A program made the position numbers and the translations under genes. Below, piece by piece: positions 25,650-31,053 of a stretch of 31,053 nucleotides of DNA (position 1 is the stretch's first letter; each line of letters begins with the position of its first letter). Where the stretch lies: positions 1 through 31,053 of IMG/VR virus record IMGVR_UViG_3300024346_007101, one strand, 5' to 3'. The notes under the pieces are model-generated. The model searched no databases and had not been told where the DNA came from. It saw nothing but the letters and a program-made list of their open reading frames with translations. The stretch comes from a virus.

Positions 25650-26417
25650 ATGTCCGAACAAGGTTACAAATACAATAGAGAAGAGAATTTAAAAGACCCA
25701 ATTGATCTTAAATTAATGGAGGTATCTGAGAACATCTCATTTGCATTACCAAAATACAAAGCGGAGAGTTTTGTTGGGGGTGCACAAATCACACCATATG
25801 CAAAGTTAAAACAATGGTTACTCGAACTTAGGGGAAGAGAAGATGCTGTACAACACTTAGAACATAAGGTGAGAAAACAGGAGATCGAGATTGAATTACA
25901 ACAAAGAGGTTTTGAACATATTACAGATCCACTTAAAAAGGAATTGATTGAATTGTCGATTGCTGATATGGAGATTGATCTAAGAAAATTTAGAAGGAAT
26001 TTAAAAGATTCTTATATTGAACGTCAGGGGTTTTTAGATTTAGTAAAAGAATTTATCGAAAGTGACGATTCTAAATTACCCGATGGGACATCATTAATGG
26101 ATGTGTTTGGTAATAGTGAATTAGAAGATAAGTTTGAACATGAGTATTGGACTGTTCGTATGGCGAAACAAGCGATGTTGGATATGATATCTTATGGAAG
26201 AATTGGTACAGGAAATTTAGACTCAATATTAATGATGTCACCTGAACAACAAACACAAGTTTTATCACTTGCGTCTTCTTACACTGTATTTATTGAAAAG
26301 AACGTTCAAAGTTCCATGGTTTCGGCAACTCAAAACAATTTCTCTATCGAGGAATCTTTGAGGAACCAACTAAAGTTAGGGACAACTAATAAAACTAAAA
26401 CAGAAAAACTATTATAA
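25650..26417 (+). CDS. Unrecognised helical protein, possible phage structural or assembly factor
   Basis: I chose the ATG at 25650 (MSEQGYKYNREEN, 255 residues). In-frame ATGs at 25611 and 25575 would add a hydrophobic, less protein-like extension, and the 25575 one would overlap the previous gene. The protein has no signal peptide or cysteine-rich site. Residues ~55-150 are strongly charged and helical (KVRKQEIEIELQQRGFE, then ELSIADMEIDLRKFRRN), consistent with coiled coil. The segment EHEYWTVRMAKQAMLDMISYGRI (about 158-180) looks like a conserved core, and I believe similar sequences occur in marine T4-like phages, unverified. Its place behind the fibre genes suggests a fibre, baseplate or chaperone role (inference). 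TAATG links it to the next gene. Confidence 0.5.
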   Translation: MSEQGYKYNREENLKDPIDLKLMEVSENISFALPKYKAESFVGGAQITPYAKLKQWLLELRGREDAVQHLEHKVRKQEIEIELQQRGFEHITDPLKKELIELSIADMEIDLRKFRRNLKDSYIERQGFLDLVKEFIESDDSKLPDGTSLMDVFGNSELEDKFEHEYWTVRMAKQAMLDMISYGRIGTGNLDSILMMSPEQQTQVLSLASSYTVFIEKNVQSSMVSATQNNFSIEESLRNQLKLGTTNKTKTEKLL

Positions 26418-27157
26418 TGACACACATAATCTTCAAATTACAAGGTAATATACCCGGTTACATTCATGTGGTTGGGATGTATATGAATTACTATTACGGT
26501 AGAATTGCTGACGAATACAATGATATGAGAGTTGAACTTGTTGGTATGGGTGCTGAGATAATTCCGGCAGACATTGCACGGGGATTTGTATTTGCTGACA
26601 ATTATAATGACTACATCAGTATTAGAACTAATTCACATATTATGGACGAAGTTCCACAATTGGCGGAATCATCTGAAACCGATGCTGAAAAAGTTAGACA
26701 CATATTAACCGATGAAGATAAGTTATCGGGTGTAGAGTTTAATAAAGCAGTAATGAAAAAGATCATTGCTGATAGATTTTCTGAAAGACACAAAACATTA
26801 ATGGTTGATGCGTCTAATCTTGAGAAAGATACGTGGGAAGAACAAAAGAGAGAGGCGTATGGTTGGAATTCAGATAACTCATATCCCACACCAATAATTG
26901 ACATACTATCAATCGGTAGAAATATTGAAAAAACTACGTTTGTCAATAAAGTAATTGAGAAGGTTGATTCGTATAATATTAAGTTAGGTACTTTATTATT
27001 GGAACAACAACTTTTAAAAGAAAAGGTGAACCTTTGTGAAAGTATTCCCGATTGTCATAGACTTAAACATGAAAAATTCGGAATTGCACTTAGTAGACAA
27101 CAAAAAGAAGCTGAAGGTATTGAAAGTACACCACTCACACTAAAAATGGATTTCTAA
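26417..27157 (+). CDS. Unrecognised protein, translationally coupled to the preceding gene
   Basis: 246 residues, starting MTHIIFKLQGNIPGYIHVVGMYMNYYYGRIAD. No known motif is recognised. The N-terminal 85 residues are beta-rich. The middle has LSGVEFNKAVMKKIIADRFSE, probably helical, and IDILSIGRNIEKTTFVNKVIEKV follows at about 160-182. The C-terminal part has CESIPDC, a possible disulphide or metal pair. The start overlaps the preceding stop by one base (TAATG), so the two are probably made together and may form a complex, for example as fibre chaperones (inference). I find no signal peptide or transmembrane helix. Confidence 0.5.
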   Translation: MTHIIFKLQGNIPGYIHVVGMYMNYYYGRIADEYNDMRVELVGMGAEIIPADIARGFVFADNYNDYISIRTNSHIMDEVPQLAESSETDAEKVRHILTDEDKLSGVEFNKAVMKKIIADRFSERHKTLMVDASNLEKDTWEEQKREAYGWNSDNSYPTPIIDILSIGRNIEKTTFVNKVIEKVDSYNIKLGTLLLEQQLLKEKVNLCESIPDCHRLKHEKFGIALSRQQKEAEGIESTPLTLKMDF

Positions 27158-27166
27158 AAACATAAA

Positions 27167-28165
27167 ATGAACTTAGCAATTAACGGTACATGTGCTAAAG
27201 GTTGTTCATTTTGTTTCACTAAAGAAGATGCGAGAGTTAAACATACCTTAGGTGACATGTCAATAGACAAAGTGACCGAACTGTTAGATCATTTTGATAT
27301 GGTTAATAGTGATGAGGAGGTTACAATCTTAGGTGGTGAACCTACACAACACCCAAACTTCAATGGTATTATAGATTACATTATATCGAGAGGTTACACA
27401 ATAAATCTTGTGAGTAATCTATTGTTTGGTAAAAAGACATTGGATTATATTATCAATAATCTCGAACACATACGTTGGATGTTACCTAATGGTGCTGAGT
27501 TAGATGAGAAAAATAGAATCGTTTTATTTAAGAAGAATTATTTAGCACTACACACAGCTTACTCAAATATATGGGGGTTTGAAGACAACGCGAGATTGTT
27601 CATTGCAATTACTATGTCATCCGATTGGAGAGAACGTAAATTGTATGAATACATCAAATGGTTATACCTTCAATTAGATGGTCGAATTAATGCGTTTAGA
27701 CTCGGTGTTGATTTAACAGGTAACTACCTCATCAACAATAAGGAGATGGGACAGGAGATTACTAAAATACTTAACTTTGGTTTTTATAATGACATAAGGA
27801 TAACGTCAGATTGTCAAGTACCACCATGTTTATGGGAAGGAGAAACTAAGGAGTCTGTTAATATTAATTCATTAGGGTTTGCGACATTCAAAGTACCAGG
27901 ACATGAAACGGTTTGTGGGTTCATGCCGTTAGATATATTTCCTGATGGGAGTTCGATACATTGTTATCCGTTACAAGACAAAGTAAAGATCGATAATGTC
28001 TTGAAAGTCTCAGGAAAAAACAATATATTAACACTTAGAGATGAATTCGATAATCTCTATAAAGAGAACCATAAAAACTACACCTTACCACAAGACTGTT
28101 TAGATTGTGTCTTCTATAAGACAGAGTGTAATGGGATATGTGGGGGTTGTTTAGAGAATGAATAA
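27167..28165 (+). CDS. Radical SAM/SPASM-type protein
   Basis: 332 residues. The SAM cluster motif lies at the very N-terminus, C9-AKG-C13-SF-C16, followed by LGGEPTQHP (55-63). The C-terminus carries a cysteine set C311, C314, C321, C325, C328 (CLDCVFYKTECNGICGGC), the pattern of a SPASM or twitch domain that binds auxiliary Fe-S clusters; more cysteines occur in PPCLW and ETVCGF. SPASM proteins modify peptides, for example by forming thioether or C-C crosslinks, though other substrates are known. It overlaps the next gene by 8 bases, so it and the U32-like protein are probably partners. No peptide substrate is visible nearby. Confidence 0.87.
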   Translation: MNLAINGTCAKGCSFCFTKEDARVKHTLGDMSIDKVTELLDHFDMVNSDEEVTILGGEPTQHPNFNGIIDYIISRGYTINLVSNLLFGKKTLDYIINNLEHIRWMLPNGAELDEKNRIVLFKKNYLALHTAYSNIWGFEDNARLFIAITMSSDWRERKLYEYIKWLYLQLDGRINAFRLGVDLTGNYLINNKEMGQEITKILNFGFYNDIRITSDCQVPPCLWEGETKESVNINSLGFATFKVPGHETVCGFMPLDIFPDGSSIHCYPLQDKVKIDNVLKVSGKNNILTLRDEFDNLYKENHKNYTLPQDCLDCVFYKTECNGICGGCLENE

Positions 28166-29198
28166 AATATTTTCAATACCACTAAATCCAATGTTAAGTG
28201 AACAGGCGTTCACACATCTATTCTACCCTTTTTTACAAAAGAACAAAGATTGGATATACGATATATATTTCACATGTAGAATACCTCCATTCACACAAGA
28301 TGCTATGGGTGGTATCTTCAAAGAAGAAGATAGAGATTCTGTATTTGAAAATGCAATGATCATTCAGGAGACTTTAGGTATAAGTGTTAGTGCCACCTTC
28401 AACAACTTTAACGTGTCACCAAAACACGAAAACTATAAATTATTTATCGATAATCTAAAACCTTTATATGAAAGAGGTTTACGTTGTATAACAATACCAC
28501 ATGGTCATTGGGTCGCTATGGGATTAAAGGAACATTTCCCCGAGATGAAGATTAAAAACACAATCTTACGTAAGGTTGCAACCGCACAAGATTTTTGGTA
28601 TTCAGCAGAACAAGGATTTGACTACATCAATGTGGATAGAATCCTTATGAGAGATATTGAGGAATTAAAAAACATTAGGAGAGCACAATTGATGTTTCAA
28701 CAGAAACATGGTAGGTATGTTGAGATAGCACTTTTAACTAATGAAGGTTGTTTAGGTAGATGTCCAGTAATGGATGAACACTACTCATACAATAATCTAC
28801 GTAAGGACAATGAATTACCTTATTTTAGACACGAAATATCTAAAGTGACATGTGAGTATAAGTGGGAGAAAGAAATGGGTGCATTCTTCTTTAAAACGGC
28901 TACAATACCACCATTCAAAGAAGAGTTCGATGAGTTCTTAAACCATGTTGATGTTTTTAAGATGCACGGTAGGGATAGTTTCGACAGGTTGAATGAAACT
29001 ATGGAAATTGTTGAATCATACGCAAAAGGTAATGAGGTATTGGCTGAGAGTTCAAAGATATACTTAGATGGTATTCCACATGAAGAATTAAAAGGTTGGA
29101 GGAATAAAATAAAGAAGTGTAAGTTCCAATGTTGGGACTGTAATTACTGTGATGTTGTTTCGGAACACAAAAAAAAGAAATTAAATGAATCTAATTAA
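28158..29198 (+). CDS. U32-peptidase-like (UbiU/UbiV/RlhA-type) protein with cysteine-rich tail
   Basis: 346 residues with a TIM-barrel-like pattern: LRCITIPHG (108-116), FDYINVD (154-160) and TNEGCLGRCPVMDEHY (194-209). The last resembles the 'E.GC...C' region of the U32 family, whose members RlhA, TrhP and UbiU/UbiV act as Fe-S proteins in RNA or ubiquinone hydroxylation rather than as plain proteases. Cys198, Cys202, Cys232 and the tail C321xxxC325xxC328xxC331 provide more than four ligands. The tail reads CxxxCxxCxxC, but there is no GGEP and it is at the wrong end, so it is not a radical SAM motif. The 8-base overlap with the SPASM gene and the 14-base overlap with the methyltransferase suggest a three-gene modification unit. 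The substrate is unknown. Confidence 0.65.
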   Translation: MNKIFSIPLNPMLSEQAFTHLFYPFLQKNKDWIYDIYFTCRIPPFTQDAMGGIFKEEDRDSVFENAMIIQETLGISVSATFNNFNVSPKHENYKLFIDNLKPLYERGLRCITIPHGHWVAMGLKEHFPEMKIKNTILRKVATAQDFWYSAEQGFDYINVDRILMRDIEELKNIRRAQLMFQQKHGRYVEIALLTNEGCLGRCPVMDEHYSYNNLRKDNELPYFRHEISKVTCEYKWEKEMGAFFFKTATIPPFKEEFDEFLNHVDVFKMHGRDSFDRLNETMEIVESYAKGNEVLAESSKIYLDGIPHEELKGWRNKIKKCKFQCWDCNYCDVVSEHKKKKLNESN

Positions 29199-29847
29199 TC
29201 ACATTGACGATTCAATTGAGTGGGGTAACCACGAAGTCTCGAAACTAAATCAGGATGTAATAGACATCCATGGAATTACGAGTAATAAGGTCAGGTGTTT
29301 CTTAAATAACATTTGTAGTATTGGTGGAACCTACTTAGAGGTCGGTGTTTTTAGAGGTGCTACTTTCTGTTCGGCCATATACCAAAATGATATTCACTCA
29401 ATAGGTATAGATAATTTTGCGTCACCTAACTTAATGCCGATGGGTGTCAGTCAAAAATTAGCAACATACCTTAAAAAACGTCTTGACGTGTCCCCACAAG
29501 ATGATTTCTTAGGTAATGTTAAAAGGTTTGGTAACACTGATATGATTGATGTTTATAGAACGGACTACACAACTTTTGATTATTCACAATTACCAAAATT
29601 AGATATTATATTTTACGATGGTGACACTCGTTACCATGATCAATACACAGTACTTAAAAAACTAATCCCACAGTTTGCGGATCAAACCATATTAATAATG
29701 GATGATTGGAATTGGGATAGTGGTGCACTTAGACAAGTCATCACAGAAGAGAACCTTTATGTTTCACATCAACGTGAAATATTTACTGAGGGTGAAGATA
29801 TGGAACACTTTTGGAATGGATTAGGGGTATTTCTTATCGAACGATAG
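29185..29847 (+). CDS. Class I SAM-dependent methyltransferase (Methyltransf_24/TylF-like)
   Basis: 220 residues. Motif I is YLEVGVFRGAT (50-60), followed by IGIDNF (73-78), a strand-loop-strand around DIIFYDGDTRYHDQY (140-154) and LIMDDWNW (170-177), which is the usual layout of the Methyltransf_24 and TylF/CmcI-like families, with acidic residues that can bind a metal. These enzymes typically O-methylate sugars or small molecules. The sequence lacks any nucleic-acid methyltransferase motif. It is translated from inside the end of the U32-like gene. Its stop at 29845-29847 is immediately followed by a promoter, so the polycistron probably ends here. Confidence 0.8.
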   Translation: MNLINHIDDSIEWGNHEVSKLNQDVIDIHGITSNKVRCFLNNICSIGGTYLEVGVFRGATFCSAIYQNDIHSIGIDNFASPNLMPMGVSQKLATYLKKRLDVSPQDDFLGNVKRFGNTDMIDVYRTDYTTFDYSQLPKLDIIFYDGDTRYHDQYTVLKKLIPQFADQTILIMDDWNWDSGALRQVITEENLYVSHQREIFTEGEDMEHFWNGLGVFLIER

Positions 29848-29876
29848 TTGACATTTAAGAGCATTTTACTTATATT
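29848..29876 (+). promoter_or_regulatory. Strong sigma-70-type promoter
   Basis: TTGACA at 29848-29853 is a perfect -35 consensus, the spacer is exactly 17 bases, and TATATT at 29871-29876 matches the -10 consensus in five of six positions. It also fits the Bacteroidota TTG ... TAnnTTnTG style (TATATTATG). It starts at the base after the methyltransferase stop. Transcription should begin near 29883 and give a ~35-base leader to the secreted protein gene at 29918. The leader contains no ribosome binding site but is A-rich. Confidence 0.72.
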
Positions 29877-29917
29877 ATGATGGTACTTACGTACATAAAA
29901 ACATAATAAAAAAAGAT

Positions 29918-30832
29918 ATGTTAAAACAAAAAATGTCATCATATAAGTTGACAAAGTCGTTGGGGTCGATCATTAGGTTCGCGAACAACAATGTATTATT
30001 AATTATACTCATTATGTGTAGTCAAAGTTTATTTGCACAATACACAGGACGAGTACTAAACAATGGACAACAGGACTCAATAAAAATGTTGGAAGAGGTT
30101 GTCGTATCCGCTAAACTATATCCACAATTCCAAAGGGTTGGTGAGAATAATCAACCAGCATGGACGTTGGTACGAAAGTTTCCTGCAACTCGAGTTTACA
30201 TTATGGTACCTAAGGGAACTGTAATGTATGAGAAGTGGTTTGATATGAGAACCGAAAGGAACGGTGGTGGAACAGAAGTCAGAATGAGAGATGAATTCGC
30301 GTTTGGTCTTGCAGACAGATTAGAATTGGATTTATATCTCCACACTGTTTATAAAAGTGATGGGTTACAATCATCATTTGGATTCAGAGGTATGTCATGG
30401 GAAATAAGATATGCTCTTGCTGATTGGGGTAAAATTTGGGGTAACCCGACACTTTACTTCGAACACAAACTACTACAGGGTAAGTACCAAGGAATTGAAC
30501 CTAAAATTTTATTAGGTGACAGAATAGGTAAGAATGGAATTTGGGGTCTAAATTTAATATACGAAGCTTACGCGGCACCTACAAGACAATTACAACAGAG
30601 AGAGTATGCATATACAGCATCTTACGGTAAAATTATCAATGATGATTTAACAATCGGTGTGTCAAACATGTTTAGACATAATGACGTTGATGGTACTAAT
30701 GAATGGTATGTTGGACCGGCACTTCAATACAGGTTTAATGCAAATGGGTACGTAAACTTTGAGATTTTACCAGGTCTTAATCAAGACGCTAAACAATTTA
30801 GAAACACAATTATATTCGGATGGAGATTCTAA
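29918..30832 (+). CDS. Outer-membrane beta-barrel-like protein with signal peptide
   Basis: 304 residues. A basic n-region, a hydrophobic VLLIILIMCSQSLFA (26-40) and a likely cleavage before Q41 give a type I signal peptide of the kind usual in Bacteroidota (LFA|Q). M6 is an alternative start. After it, LEEVVVSA (58-65) matches the TonB-box-like stretch seen in Bacteroidota TonB-dependent receptors. The remainder consists of alternating aromatic/polar strands (LELDLYLHTVYK, EIRYALADWGK, GLNLIYEAY, YAYTASYGKI), and the protein ends in WRF, the C-terminal aromatic that marks outer-membrane barrels. It is far too small to be a full TonB receptor. It probably sits in the host outer membrane during infection, as a channel or surface-masking protein (inference). 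It has its own promoter. Confidence 0.7.
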   Translation: MLKQKMSSYKLTKSLGSIIRFANNNVLLIILIMCSQSLFAQYTGRVLNNGQQDSIKMLEEVVVSAKLYPQFQRVGENNQPAWTLVRKFPATRVYIMVPKGTVMYEKWFDMRTERNGGGTEVRMRDEFAFGLADRLELDLYLHTVYKSDGLQSSFGFRGMSWEIRYALADWGKIWGNPTLYFEHKLLQGKYQGIEPKILLGDRIGKNGIWGLNLIYEAYAAPTRQLQQREYAYTASYGKIINDDLTIGVSNMFRHNDVDGTNEWYVGPALQYRFNANGYVNFEILPGLNQDAKQFRNTIIFGWRF

Positions 30833-31053
30833 TAAAGGGACAACACTTTTTATTGTATCTAACATTTATAATGTTCGTAACGGGTATCCTCAAAGAAAGG
30901 GGATATCTGTCGGATATCTTTAGATGGTTAGCTAAGAATGTGAAGTCAAAGAAATTGGTGGTGTTTTTGATATCTCTTTTTGGTGGTGTCCTACCAATAC
31001 CGGGTAGGGTAGCATTGTCTGCAAGTCTATTAAATAGTATTGCACCTATTGAT
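30820..31053 (+). CDS. Multi-pass inner-membrane protein, N-terminal part (runs off the window)
   Basis: The ATG at 30820 (MEILIKGQHFLLYLTF) lies 13 bases inside the end of the barrel gene and gives 78 residues open to the window edge. An inner ATG at 30871 (MFVTGILKERG) is an alternative start. Two hydrophobic segments are visible, residues ~8-22 and ~49-62, separated by a Lys-rich loop (AKNVKSKKLV), and the second runs into GGVLPIPGRVALSAS. A 'LP.PG....S' loop after a membrane helix is found in DUF401 and GntP-like permeases, so this may be a transporter-like protein, but only the first helices are available. Overlap with the barrel gene suggests coupled expression from the 29848 promoter. 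Confidence 0.6.
   Translation, partial: MEILIKGQHFLLYLTFIMFVTGILKERGYLSDIFRWLAKNVKSKKLVVFLISLFGGVLPIPGRVALSASLLNSIAPID

Noticed and set aside
29119-29151. Radical SAM motif CxxxCxxC at the C-terminus of the 28158-29198 product
   Set aside because: It is at the wrong end of the protein, has a fourth cysteine and no GGEP motif; it is better read as an Fe-S or zinc ligand tail.
1-31053. tRNA or other structured RNA genes, integrase, attachment site
   Set aside because: Looked for in the intergenic spaces, all of which are under about 115 bases, and none had a cloverleaf, a T-rich hairpin terminator or recombinase homology.

Overview
The window looks like one late/accessory region of a large tailed phage infecting a Bacteroidota (probably marine flavobacterial) host. 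All 22 protein genes lie on the + strand, are AT-rich by inspection, and are packed with overlaps (ATGA/TAATG) or gaps of a few bases. The phage reading rests on a 3360-residue tail-fibre gene built from motifs typical of marine phage fibres, followed by three paralogous virion-type proteins. The Bacteroidota reading rests on two things: almost no start codon has a Shine-Dalgarno sequence, and the secreted protein near the right end has a signal peptide ending ..LFA|Q and a TonB-box-like LEEVVVSA. A prophage or a phage-derived chromosomal island cannot be excluded from this window alone.

Region 1 (2-12021) is a glycan or surface-modification cassette. It holds the end of a LamG protein, a GT7 (beta-1,4-galactosyltransferase-type) enzyme fused to a LamG domain, a radical SAM protein, three diverged glycosyltransferase-like genes sharing one C-terminal signature, a UDP-glucose/GDP-mannose dehydrogenase-family enzyme, a NodU/TobZ-type carbamoyltransferase, a 39-residue basic protein, a DxD glycosyltransferase-like protein and an SGNH/GDSL hydrolase. 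Together they could build and decorate a sugar (oxidised, carbamoylated, de-acetylated) on the virion or on the host surface. The target is not visible in the sequence.

Region 2 (12116-25593) is host recognition. The giant fibre has an N-terminal attachment-like part, a heptad-repeat stalk, a long array of 16 WGxH modules and a C-terminal tip domain common in phage fibres. Three tandem paralogs of about 370 residues follow, each with a short N-terminal SGSL segment resembling that of the fibre, a conserved shell and a variable middle.

Region 3 (25650-29847) has two unrecognised genes, possibly fibre or baseplate accessory factors, then an overlapping trio: a radical SAM/SPASM protein, a U32-peptidase-like protein with a cysteine-rich tail and a class I methyltransferase. 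The trio looks like a modification unit of unknown substrate.

Region 4 (29848-31053) starts with a strong promoter (TTGACA, 17 bp, TATATT) directly after the methyltransferase stop codon. It drives a secreted outer-membrane beta-barrel-like protein and, overlapping it, the start of a multi-pass membrane protein that runs off the window. This looks like a separately transcribed host-envelope module. I saw no tRNA, rRNA, CRISPR array, integrase, transposase or convincing terminator. No gene-free stretch exceeds about 115 bases.
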